Shown here: positions 48,269 to 59,778 of the stretch, in pieces
Layout: each line of letters opens with the position of its first letter
How positions within the stretch are numbered: the stretch's first letter is position 1
Made by a program: the position numbers and the translations under genes
Notes under the pieces: generated by a model
Told to the model about the DNA's origin: nothing
What the model saw: the letters and a program-made list of their open reading frames with translations, nothing else
Database searches by the model: none
From: Trogon surrucura
Lineage: Eukaryota; Chordata; Aves; Trogoniformes; Trogonidae
Direction: 5' to 3'
Assembly: GCA_020746105.1 (NCBI GenBank)
Contig: CM036622.1
Location: forward strand, 42,013,477 to 42,077,476
Length of the DNA stretch: 64,000 nucleotides

Positions 48269-51200
48269 GAAAATCTGGTCACAAGTTAGTATTATATTGT
48301 AATACCAGCTTGCAATATGGTGGCACCGTTTTTGGTACAGCCAACTTCACATTAGAATTAATAAACTGTACGTGTGGTTTTGTAGAGACAGTTTCTGAAT
48401 TTGGTGTATTGCTGGTTTCCACAGATCCTTCCAGTTGGCAGTGCAGCCCTGTGTCCAGGACGTTGAGAGTTAAATGTAAATATGTTGCTCCTTTATCCAC
48501 ATAACTTTGTATTGTGCTTCAACTGTCTCCACACACAAGAAAAAGCACAAGACAATCTACTTCTGAATCTTTATTCTTGCAGGAAACAGCATTTTATAAA
48601 AAGTATTACTTTCAATTTTCCTTAGATCAGAACAAATGGTTAATATTATGTGTATGTTATGTATACAACTGTGGTACTAACTGTACTCTTAACAAGTGAA
48701 AACGAAGCAATTTACTTCTATTACCAATTTATCATTATAGTGCTCTAGTACCTTAAGATGTAGGCAGTCGTCCCTATTTTTTTGTATTCAAGTGTCTCTA
48801 ATTATTTATTTCAAATGTCATGACAAGCACAAAGCTAATGCTTGTGAAATTGATTTTGCGAGCAACGTTATTTTGGAGAAGTAGGATGGGTTGTCCTGAT
48901 CTCTGAACTGCAAGAGGGATCTTTAACATCCGTGTGCTCAGCAACCAGGGATAGGCAGAAGGGACTTAGTTTTATCCTCTTATCAAGGCTATAAATAACT
49001 TTATAATTAAAATATATAACCTTTGTGAGTTGAAGTTCTGAGATAATTTCAATGTTGGATAGTATCAATACCTTATCATTAGACATACACTCTACTAATT
49101 ATGTCTGGTTTGAGCTGTGTCTGAACTCTCTTGTAAGTGATGACCGTGAATTTTGGCCTTGGTTTCGTGGAGACTGTGAATTAATAGAGGCATTAACACT
49201 GCAGTACTGCGACGCCGATTTCTGTGGTTGATGTAATTCAGGATCTTGTCAAGTGCCTGCAGAAGCAACTTGTAAAGTTGGGGTGTGGTGCAGGACATAA
49301 GAAGTGTCCTCACTGTTCGCTCAGCATCTCTGAGTGATTTTTTTTTTCCCAGAGGGAGTGATAAACTCAGGAAAGAATAAAGGTATTTGGGCACTAGGAG
49401 ACAGGGCTCACGGACTGAACCAAGCGTATGGACAAGCCTGAGCCTAATCTGGATTTTAGCTCTTGGAACTGCTCAAGTTCCCTTTATAGGTACTCTTTAA
49501 GAACAGGCATGTACTTGTCTAAGGTTTAGATATGTTTTCCAAACTATATTGTTCCCACATCCAGTCTTTGTGATAGCTCCCAAAGTCTCATGTAAGTCAT
49601 TCTGTGTGAGTAGGAAAAATAACAGCAGCAAGACATGCAGTGGCACTGGAGATGCTGAAATCTCAGGGCATCTGATTTAAGGAAGAGTCTGGCTCGGGAA
49701 ACTTCTGTGCTTTCTTGGAGCAACTTGGACTTCAGGCTGCTGAAGTCTCTGCTCTGCTGAGAGCCTGGGCAGGCAGTTCCCTGCCTCTGCCACGGCTCAA
49801 ACGCTCTCCGAGCAGCTCCACAGGGCTCGCACACTGACTGAGAACAGCACCGTTGCAACCTCCTTCAGCCTGCTCCCATCATGTTTTCTTTGACTTTCAA
49901 TGCTATGGTCAGGGAGCCAGGGACCAAAGAAAGAAAATTTTTGGAAGTGTTAAGGAGCTATCATGCAAACCTGGTTGGGTATGCTGGTCCAAACCGGAGC
50001 TCTGCGCTGCTGCGGCAGTGCGGTTTTCCAGTGTATGAGCCAGCCTGTTTAAAGATGGTATCTCTGTGCTGCACTGCGTCCTGCAGCATCAACACACCCA
50101 CTGTCTCCTGCTGTTTGATTCCTCCTGTGCTCAGGGAAATAGGAATTTTATAAATATAAACACAATTGTGTTGGAGGAATTTGTGGATCTCTAATTAATC
50201 CCTTCTTTCTGAAGGCAGCCCTCAAACTACTGATTCTAATAGTGTGTCTCAGAAAAAGTAGCCGTGCATCGTATACAGATTAGCAAATCACTTTCACTTC
50301 ATTTGTACTTCTATTTTATGCTTTCTCTTTTAAGCTGTCTCTACTTGCTGATTCAGGACAAGTAGTCTGCGTATGACCTCAAGTTTTTTTTGAAGAAGTG
50401 ACAAAAGATATGGAAAACTGAGAGGAAACTGAAGGGCAGTATGTCTGTGACAACTGAGGAAGAAAACCTGTAAGAGGATGGTACTAAAATTTCTATTAGC
50501 CAGCAGGAATTTTGCCGATTCACACCTGCCACAGATCTAGCCTGACAAAGAGTCAGGGAGATGGATCAAGTGTTTCGGCTGTGCAGAGGGACCGGGGAGC
50601 TCAGCCTTCTCAACGTCACCTGCTTCTGGAGAGGGCTGGCGCTTAGTGCATTTGGTAACTGAGCCTCTTCAGGTGAATCGAGCTGAGACATCCTGAAATG
50701 AGAATACGTACAAAAGCTGGCTGTGCGGTGGAAAATGTTGGCAGGATCTATAACTACCTTTGAGGTAGTAATAGAAATGTGGGAGTGTTGCTCTGCTTGC
50801 ATCCCCAAGAAGACAAACAGTTATCTGAATTTAAGTCCAGGGAAATTCCAGGCTCTGGCAGATGCTTGCTGGCAAACCTACATGTGGCAGATCGAAACAC
50901 TGCTGCCCCTGCCCTCTGTGTGTCCCTGCTGTCGGAGACCTGTACCCATGCCACAGGGTGCCAACAAGGGATTGTGGGCAGGTATGTTACCTGCATCGGT
51001 TTCCCATTCTGAGCTTTAAGTCAAACCTGCCTTTGCCAGCTGCTGATGGTAAGGCCAGAATGCCAACTTAGTCATTCAGCTGTGGCTGGGGCAGAATAAA
51101 CACCCAGGGCAGCCATGTCCTCAGCAGCCAGAGCCAGCCCTGCTGACTGTCAGGCTAAATATTCAAAATAATTAACAGCGGATGGGTTCTCCAGGGAACA

Positions 51201-52923
51201 TCTGTAAAACCTGTCTGTTTTGCATGCTTACATGCTTCCTCTCCTTGTCAAGTATCCGAACAGCCCTTTAAAGCAGCTATTTGTGTGACCACTCGTGGGG
51301 TAGGTGTGTGCTGTGTGTCTTCAAATGGCAGTCTTGGAGAAACAGCAAAGTTATGGTTTGGTAACAAGCTGCTGCTCTTTATTTAAGGCACTGTAACTAT
51401 CAATCTGATAGATTCACAGGGCAAATGAGATTGGAATGGACCTCAGGAGTTCATTTGCATGTTTCCAGTCTTCTGGGATTTAAAAGGTATTAGCTTAAAC
51501 CTTTTTGCTGAGATTTTAAGTGAAGCTGCGTTACTTCCTAACTCTTAAGTCAAATACGGGGAATCAATCTAAAAAGAAATTCAAGGGAATGGGAAGATGC
51601 TTGAAGAAAAGATATTTAGAGGCAGCCATTGGTTAGTCTAGTCCATGCAACAGTGTACTTAAAGGGTAGGATGTATGGTCATAGGTAGGATGGTCGGTCT
51701 GAAGAGAGAAAAATCAAATTTCTGAAACCAATTATGACAGCAAGGGCTGAAACTTGAAGAATAAAGTGATTCTAACACTGAATGTACTCAAAGGACAGTT
51801 TACTCAACAGTAGTGCAGATCCTACTGGCAGCAATTTAAAAAAAAATGACACCGTCTTCACAGAGTTTAGAAGAGGAAACGAAAAATTTTGAAGGTGAGA
51901 TCACAGGAGAGACTACTTAGAGAATTGTTTAAGGACGTATGGAAGGAAGCAGAGAGAGACAAAAAAGAGAGATAAAGAGCATGAGGGAGTGGAGTGTATT
52001 AATCAGGCAGCAAAATGAACAGTGAACGGTGTGGTGCAGTTCAGTGTGCCCTCAGCTTTGGCAGGGAGCCATCTGTCCTGGCTGTGAGAGCCTTGCTTGA
52101 GGCACTTGCTTCAGCGGCAGGTGGACAGGTTAGCTGGTTAAACGCATCGTGCTAGATAACTAGATGAAATTTTCTAACTTACCTGTCTCTTTAGTCAATG
52201 AATTTTTCCATTTAGTACGTTTTCTCCCTTTTGTAGCTCTGTGTAAGACCCTGAAAGAGAAGCCTCATAATCTCTGTAGCCAAAGACTGTTTTGCTTTGT
52301 GCTTCACGTAGTCTGGACCACATGTGGTCCATAGATGGCAATTTGCCTGACTTCTGCCATTGCATTTGGGGGCTTCCTAATTTAGATCTTTGCACAATTT
52401 CTAATGAGCAGAGTTTTAATTTATAGCTTAGATATAAATTATGATAAACAAACTTTTAAGTTCTTACTGTTTGTTTCAGATGAGCCAATCTGCTATTTCT
52501 GCTACCATCAAGTGAAGCATGATGGATAAATGCCTTATCACATTTACATCTAGAAACATTACAATTTGTTGTTCAATGTGTCATATTTATCCACTTCTGC
52601 TGACAGCTTTAATGAACTGTAGGTCTTCTAAGTTTTATTTTCCCTCTGGCCACTCATGAAATCATTATTAAACGGTCAATGAAGTCAGGCAATCAAGCAC
52701 TTCAACAAAAAGCCTAACACAATTTAATTTGCCATAACAAGGAAAGAAGGCTGGTATTTATTAAATAGGAGGTCTAATGACAAAAATATGGTGAGTCCCA
52801 ATGTAACTGGTGGTTTTCCTTTGTGCTATTAATATACATGTTGTCCCTTTATTTTTTGATGATGTAATTCCCCCTCACTCGTCAGTCCCAAATCTACCCC
52901 TATGGGAAGCTCCTCTCGAAGTT

Positions 52924-52950
52924 AATTGTCCTAAGAAAAGTAGGACAATT
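52924..52950. repeat. Short perfect inverted repeat (10-bp arms)
   Basis: aattgtccta at 52924-52933 and taggacaatt at 52941-52950 are perfect complements around a 7-base loop. Confidence 0.85.
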
Positions 52951-53862
52951 TCAATTCTTCCTCCCAGAAAGGTGTCTTCTCAGGCTTCTGAGTCATCATG
53001 GCTGTGACTCACATGGCTTGATTTCATGAAGATGAGTCACTCCAAATTTTCTGGCATTAAGATTATCCTACTGTCTATCAGTGTGTTATCTGCCATACAC
53101 TGAGAAATGTTCCAAGCCGCACGCTTGCAAACAGACATTAGGGATAGGGAACAAAAGAGAGGAAAAAATCTTTAAGCAAGTGATGGTTAGTTTGATTTAT
53201 CCTTTAGCAGAAGAGGAGAAAGTGGAAGAAGGTGACGGTGGTAAAGTATAGATTACTCTGGTGGCATCAGCAAATGTTATTCCTTTGACTGCCAAGTTCT
53301 GTGGGCAGGAATTTGGGAGACTATTTGCCAGTTAACTGTGAGAAAGAGAGGAAGAAGTCTTTAAAAGGCTGAAATAGCTGATGTCTGAAAGTAAGAAGCC
53401 ATTCCTCTCTCCAGTAGCTGTAGGAAGCATGTCAGCAGCTGTAACAAAAGCCAAAGCTGGATAGCGATCTAAACTGCACGAGCAAATATTTGCTTTTTTT
53501 GAGCTGTTATCTCTTTTCTTCATAGCATGTAGAGAAGAGTGGTAACAGCAAAAGTGGTTTTGCTTTGATCATTTGACTGTAGACATGCACTCTGAGAAGG
53601 CTCCCCAGAGATTGGGCAGGTTGTCTCTCTGAATCTTTCCCCATTTGGCTTTTTCTCTGCTTTGTCCTTTTCTTCAAAGTAGGGAAATGGCACCTAAATA
53701 TAAAACCAACTGGGGAGGAATAGTGTGTGTATGATTTCTTGGATTTGTCCAAGAGGAAATGTGCTCAAGGCTTTCAGCACCCTGCAAGGCAAACTTGTGT
53801 AAAGCTAGAGGGAAGCTTGGGTGACTGAGCTCTAGTTCAATGCTGGAAGCTCACAAGATTCA

Positions 53863-53957
53863 GCAGAAAGGGCACTGGGTTAGGAGACAGATTTAGCATC
53901 AGTTCCCTGCTCTGCTGCTGACCCGTTGCATGACTTCTGGCAAGTCACCAAAGCCAG
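53863..53957 (+). mobile_element. MIR-type ancient SINE relic
   Basis: The order aagggcactgggttaggaga, ttccctgctctgctgctgac, ttgcatgacttctggcaagt follows the MIR SINE (gagcactgg..aggagtcag, ctctgccactnac, tgtgtgaccttgggcaagtcac). About 95 bases are recognisable. MIR and related CORE-SINEs are rare in birds and very old, so survival here is notable. Confidence 0.65.
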
Positions 53958-56900
53958 TAGAGAGATTGTGTGCTGCTGAGCAGCGCCCCTCCTCCCCCCC
54001 TTCATTATGGGCAGGCTTTCTTATTTTTTTCCCATGGAACTCACCATGCCTCATTCTTTTAATTTAAAACACAGCTTGAGGAAGAGGTGCTGCTGGTATT
54101 CTCGTTCTGCAATAGCTCAGTAATTAAAGCTATCACGCAGAATGAAAGAGTAAGATTCTGATATTCTTCTTTCTGACTGAATACAAACCAACTCAGATCA
54201 GAGAAGTAACGTGCCGCTAGGCTGGTGCCATTCTCAGCTGGGATACTGTTCCTTAGCTTCCTTCTGGTGAAGTCAGGGACTTCACTAGATACGGAGGAGA
54301 GTTGCCTTCTTTCTGCTGCTGCTGCGTATGTGATTTCTTTCTCTTGTATGATGAATCTTTAATTCTGTTTGATAATGCTTCAGCTACATGGCTGAGGAGT
54401 ATCCCCCATGTCCTCCTGCTCTTTATCTCCTTTCACATGTGTGGGGTCCAGAGTCTGATGGTTAACGGTCTTCCCTGGAATTTACAAGATGTGATTTTGA
54501 GCCATTTTCAGGCAAGAGACCAGGGACCTAACCTATGTCTTTCCACATCCCATGCAACTGCTGCAATCCAAAAACTATGAGAAGAATCAGGGACAGGGGC
54601 AGATGCTCAACTGGGTAACTCTAGCAGCTGCCTTCTGCAGGGAGCCTGCTTCTGTCACTGCTCCTGTGCCTGCACACCACGTGTGGGGGGCGTAACGTCA
54701 GGAGTGCTTGGCTTCTGCACCTTCCTCAGATGTCAAGCATCTGGTCAAAGAGTGTAAAAGCCTGGTAGCTCTTGTTAAGGGACGCTGTCAACGGGCTTAC
54801 GGCCTTCAGTGTTGCAGAACTTGGGTCATACACTTTTTTTGTGGGGGCTGTGTGGGCGATCGAGGCTAGGAACGGAAGAAGTGTTAAGGCTGAAGCCCAC
54901 CTGACATTTTTGGAGGCCTTCCTTGGTGGATTGAGATAATGGATGCTCGGGGCTGAAGGCTGGGGTTACCTTCTCTGAAGGTTTTGTCACTGAGATTGGA
55001 AAGTTTTTGAACTTAACCATGATACTTGAACTTCCCTATGGTATTATTTTTACTTTAGAGCCATCTTTTCAGAAGATAGCAACAGTGGAATATGCAAACA
55101 TTTTTACTTGTGGGTGCTTTTGCAAAAATAGAGAAACATTTAAAGTATTTTAAAAAAATGATGGCATTCTGATTATGTTAGTGTTTGCATAGTTTTCTCC
55201 TATATTCTTATTTTGGCACAGCCATGTTTTGGAAGGGGCTTCATAACTTTATGGAAGATAATTTGAAAGAATTCAAATTATTTTGAATTGAACGTTAGGA
55301 TATTTGTTGCAGCATGCACTTCCGTACTTAGTAGACTTGTTTAACATCCAACACCTCCAAACATACATGCTGAATTTGAGTCAAACTAGTTTTAAGGCCT
55401 CAAACCAGCTGGCAGCATCTCTTTAAATTTGCTTGTGCGCTGCTTTCATCAAGCTAACTAGCACAATAGTCAGTGCCATGAAGAAGCTTAAAACATGCAT
55501 ATTTTATGAATATTTCAGAGAACTGCCATACAAAAGGAGAAGTAGGCTATGTCTACAGTATTATCGCTTCACCTATTGTAACCCTCTGAAGGATTTTTTT
55601 AGATAAAAGAAAAGCTGCAGCAAATGATCACTGCAGAGCAGGGTCAGAGATCATAGGAAGGGGGAGGAAAACAACGACCCATGGTGTCTGAGGACACTTA
55701 CTTCTTGTCACCTTGGTGCATGCCATCTGATTGTCAGACTCTTCAGATCTTTATTCTAGGGTTATTGCTGGAGTATTTCAGAACATATTAACCCCCAACA
55801 CTTGTTTCTGGTATTTTTTAATTATATGAAATGTTGGCTGGGTGCTTCCTGTTTTTTGTTAACTCTGAAGGTTTGTCAAAGCTGGGAATTCCATAAGATG
55901 GATAAAATTCATGGCATCCTTTACTCACTTTCTATCATACCCTGTGAAAACAGCTTTCCCTTTTACTGTGAAAATGAAATGCAGTCGTTGTCTGAAAACA
56001 GCACAGTCTGCATCCTTTTAGTGTTTTGACTCCTAGAATATTTGCAGGTTAATTCAACTATAAAACACCTTTGGGAGTACTGGTTTAAATGTAGCATTAT
56101 GCAAGTAAACCTAAGTGTGCGACACGCATTGCGTTTGCTGTGCCACACAGAAATATGTGGAACGGTATTACTGCACACAAATATATAGGAAGTACGGCAG
56201 CAGTTATTATCTGCTGGCAAAGGTGGCAGCCAGGGACAGAGGTGACCTCCACGCAAGAGGTAGATGCTGTGTGCAGGGTGCTTTGGGACCGGGGAGTGTG
56301 CAGTGAAGCGAGCAGAGCTTGTTCCTGCTGCCAGGGCCGAGCGGTGTGAGCGTCTGTGCCTCTTGCTGTGCGGCTGGGAGGGCAAACAAGCACTCGCGAG
56401 TCTGTAAGCCCCAACGCTCCGCGCACAGGATGCTTCCAACCTGCAAACAGCTGCAGGCTGCTGAGCATTCTGACTCTAGCATTTATTTTGGATTTCCTGT
56501 GAGGCAGCTTTGGAGGGCTATTTACCCAGAAGTTTTAGAGGCACTGTTAAGACAGCACTTGCTGGAATTGTCTTCCATTATTTACTCATGGGCTTTGTTT
56601 CTATGCCATCTTTTCTTCTTCCTGCTCCCAGCTGGCTAACCATTGAAGTTGCTGATCACATCACGTGTGGTTATCAGACTGCTTCAGCTGGCTTCCCTCC
56701 TCGGCAGGAAAAACATGGGAGTCCAATGTCATCTGCTGGGCGCTTGTTTCTTTTTTCTGATCTCTGCCATTTTGCTTGTCTTGATTTTGGTTTAAGCAAA
56801 GCTCACTGTGCCCAGGCTTAAGCAGTTCTCTGCATCTTAGGAAACTTTTTCTTCCTGTCTCGATTGGATCACTGTCAGGAGAACCGCCCTGAGCAGCAGC

Positions 56901-56960
56901 AAATCTTCCTGATTCTTATTTTTCTTCCTTAGTAAGTACTGTACTGACTAAGCTCACTGA
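53958..56960. other. Intron, no gene seen
   Basis: Unique sequence. The block at 56200-56470 is GC- and CpG-richer and open in several overlapping frames on both strands, without recognisable similarity. Confidence 0.5.
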
Positions 56961-57142
56961 GGGCCGGTTTAGCTCACTTGGTTGAGTGTGGTGCTGAAAC
57001 ACCAAAGGTCGCAGGTTCGGTTCCCTTTTGGTCCTCATGTGTTGCATGATCTAGTTGAGAGGCGTCCCTGCCCATGACAGGGAGGTTGGATTAAATGGTC
57101 TCTAAGGTCCCTTCCAGCCTAGGCCATTCTATGATTCTGTGA
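56961..57142 (+). mobile_element. tRNA-Ile-derived SINE with CR1-type 3' tail (TguSINE1-like)
   Basis: The first 70 or so bases follow a tRNA-Ile gene: gggccggtttagctcacttg, then gtggtgctgaaacaccaa and ggtcgcaggttcggttccc. The polymerase III A box is TAGCTCACTTGG (56970-56981) and the B box GGTTCGGTTCC (57014-57024), each close to consensus. A short linker (cctcatgtgttgcatgatct) leads to a CR1 3' UTR: ttgagaggcgtccctgccca, ggttggattaaatggtctct, ccagcctaggccattctatg, then attctgtg. This head-plus-tail structure lets a SINE use CR1 reverse transcriptase. A full-length tail is present, so the copy is about 182 bases and looks complete. Confidence 0.85.
56970..57024 (+). promoter_or_regulatory. 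Internal RNA polymerase III promoter (A and B boxes) of the SINE
   Basis: The A box TAGCTCACTTGG differs from the tRNA consensus (TAGCTCAGTTGG) at one base. The B box GGTTCGGTTCC differs from GGTTCGANTCC at one base. Their spacing of about 32 bases fits a tRNA promoter. Confidence 0.7.
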
Positions 57143-59310
57143 CTGCAAGCAGTTTACGTGCAGCTGAGTGCCTGATTTTCTATGCAGGGCAAATGAACCT
57201 GGGCTTTGTGCTGTGGGTGTACGTGGTTTTGGATCAGCTCACCAGCAAGGTGAGCTCATGTTGACTTGGAGGAAGGACAGGGTGAGGTCAAGTCTGCCAG
57301 ATCCACTACACATACCCTTTGGAGCCTGGGCAGGGTTAGAAAGACCTTCTTAAGGGAAATACGTAGTTGTCCAAATCATGAAATCGTCTCTTAAGTCCTC
57401 TTATAATCCTTTTCAGTGCATTGCTCAATTATTGCAACAAATGAACCAAGGGTTACTCAGGCACCAGGCACTGTCAGTAAACACCTGGATTTGTCCCAAG
57501 TTCACATCTAGCCTGTGTCCTGAATGAATAAGGGATGACAGCCTTGGATTGTACAATTACAGATAATATTCTATGATTCCTTTCATCTTGGTGTTTTCTG
57601 GGCCATCCTAAGTTCCTGTCCTTGCTGCTAGTGTCAGACAAAGCAGTGCTATAAGGGGCACAGACAGGAATTTCAGGACTGTGGTCCTGGAGGTAGAAGA
57701 CAAGGTCAGACAAGTCATCCCAAAAATCCTATCGCTAAGTTCAAGAATAAATGGGAAGAAGGCCAGATGGTTTAGCTGGAAATGACACCAGAATGAATCT
57801 GAATGTCATCTCTGAAACAGAACAGTCACACCAATTCAGAGGCAAGTAGATATGTAATGTTTGTGATGGAGAAAATGCTAGACAAAGGAGCCAGTGCAGG
57901 GCATTCAGAAATGCAGATAATGACATGGCCATGAAATAACAGTCCAGGGAATCTGGGACAGAGGGGTACATGTGTCTCACCAATGCTGGATTGTCACAGG
58001 AGCATCACAGGGCGGTGATCAAGAATACCCCTCACCCCCTGGCATGGTGTCTGTCTTGGTGAGCTGTGTTGGAAAAGTCAGAAAGCCAAGGGAACCACAA
58101 GAGTTGGAGGGAGGCTGCAGCTTGCTCTCCCCAGGTTTACCTGGAGCAACCTTTCCAATTGATGGTGCCTGGTAGGAAGGAGCTGTGACTGAGCAAATGG
58201 GCTCCTGGGAGGCATGGTACAGTGCAGCACTGGGGCTGAAAATATGTCCTGAATTGTTGTTCCTTCCCATCGGACAGAAGCTGCAGTAGAGCTGGTCAGA
58301 ACTTGGAGCAGACAGTTCACAGTTTGTGCTGTAGTCCTTTGAAATACAACTTATTAGGTATATATCATGTCTGAGACAGATTCTTGTCTTCTGCAAGTAT
58401 AGCATGAGGAAGGACTCAAAGTATGGGACGAAGATTTTCTTTAGTGTAGAAGTGAGGGCACAGAGACCACTGATCACTTATCCTTCCATGGTCCTCTTCT
58501 AGTATTGTGCATAGTTCTAGAGCAGTGGATAGAGCTGGACCTCTCACTCCAGCTTCTGCCTCCCCACATTGCTGTAGGTGAAGGTCATTTGTCTGGTCTC
58601 TGGAGAGAAAGTCAAGTTTCTTTTTCCTACAGAAGGTAAGTCATGTTTCTATGCTCCAGGATCAGTTAGCTCCTGGGAAGCAAAGTCATTGTGCAGTTTT
58701 AACAGGCTGAACGCTTCCGTATTTGTAGCAGTGAAACTTAAAAAAACCGCTCCTTTTCCTATTTATTGCTGGTTTTGGAGTTGTAAACACTGAAATATGG
58801 AATGGTTTATATATGTAATGCCAATCCTGACAGCCTAATAATACAGTTGGTAGGATTCTGTGTGTTGTGTCTATGGGTGAGATGACTTGGTTTGCACCAT
58901 CTGTTGAACGAGCAGAGAGGCTGCTTCTGCAAGCCGCCTAGGAGCAGTGGTCATCTTGTAGCTGCCACAAACTGCTGAGATGGCAGGAGGAGAACCCTGG
59001 CATCACTGTGATGCAGGACGTAGATAATGCAGGATTTCATTTTTACGTGGAATAACGGGATGGGTAGCAACTTCTAATGCCAATGAACAGCCAGCAATGA
59101 CAGAAATGATCCTGGGGCAGATTGAAATTACTCCAATATGGTCTGGGGAAGATTTGTGGTAATATATGAATATGCAATTAAACTGGGGAGGGAAGGAAAA
59201 AAAGAAAAACAAAAGAAGGAAACTACGACTACTTGAGTAATCTTAGCTTAGTGGTGTGAAGGAGTGATGAAATGGGGAAAGAGTAGACAACAAACAGCAA
59301 AGATGCTGTG
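57143..59310. other. Intron, no gene seen
   Basis: Unique sequence. Open frames of up to 152 codons (58019-58477, -) show no recognisable domain. Confidence 0.5.
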
Positions 59311-59778
59311 GTAATTGCTTGAAAGAGTCCAGCGCAGAGCCACAAAGATGATGGAGGGAGTGGAACATCTCCACTTATGAGGAAAGGCTGAAGGAGCTGG
59401 GTCTCTTTAGCTTGGAGAAGAGGAGTCTGAGGAGTGACCTCATTAATGTTTATAAACATGTCAAGGGGGAGTGTCAGGAGGATGGAGCCAGGCTCTTCTT
59501 AGTGATGTCCAGTGACAGGACAAGGGGCAATAGGTTCAAGCTGGAACACAGGAGGTTCCACAAAAACATTAGGAAAAAACTTTTTCACTGTGAGGGTGAC
59601 AGAGCCCTGGCACAGGCTGCCCGAAGAGGTTGTGGAGTCTCCTTCTCTGGAGACATTCAAAACCCGCCTGGACGTGTTCCTGTGTGACCTACTGTAGGTG
59701 ATCCTGCTCTGGCAGGGGGGCTGGACTAGATGATCTTTTGAGGTCCCTTCCAACCCCTGACATTCTGTGATTCTGTGT
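59311..59778 (+). mobile_element. CR1 LINE 3' fragment
   Basis: It starts at attgcttgaaagagtccagc (ORF2 [12 protein letters not shown] region) and keeps [20 protein letters not shown] and [20 protein letters not shown] in translation. It ends tccaacccctgacattctgt then gattctgtg. A one-base shift breaks the frame near the end of ORF2. Close in sequence to the copies at 35836 and 62389. Confidence 0.94.

Larger units (their letters stand above)
46866..53862. other. Seven-kb intron stretch with few features
   Basis: It holds a (TC)9 microsatellite at 48250-48268, a GC-richer region at 49600-51150 that is open in several frames on both strands, and a 10-bp inverted repeat at 52924-52950. No coding similarity and no CR1 recognised. 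Confidence 0.5.

Noticed and set aside
55963..56439. 158-codon open frame on the - strand with overlapping frames on the other strand
   Set aside because: It lies mainly in the GC-rich block at 56.2-56.5 kb, where stops are rare in every frame. No family resemblance.
56961..57030. Functional tRNA-Ile gene
   Set aside because: The acceptor stem and anticodon region are degenerate, and the sequence continues into a CR1 tail; it is a SINE head.
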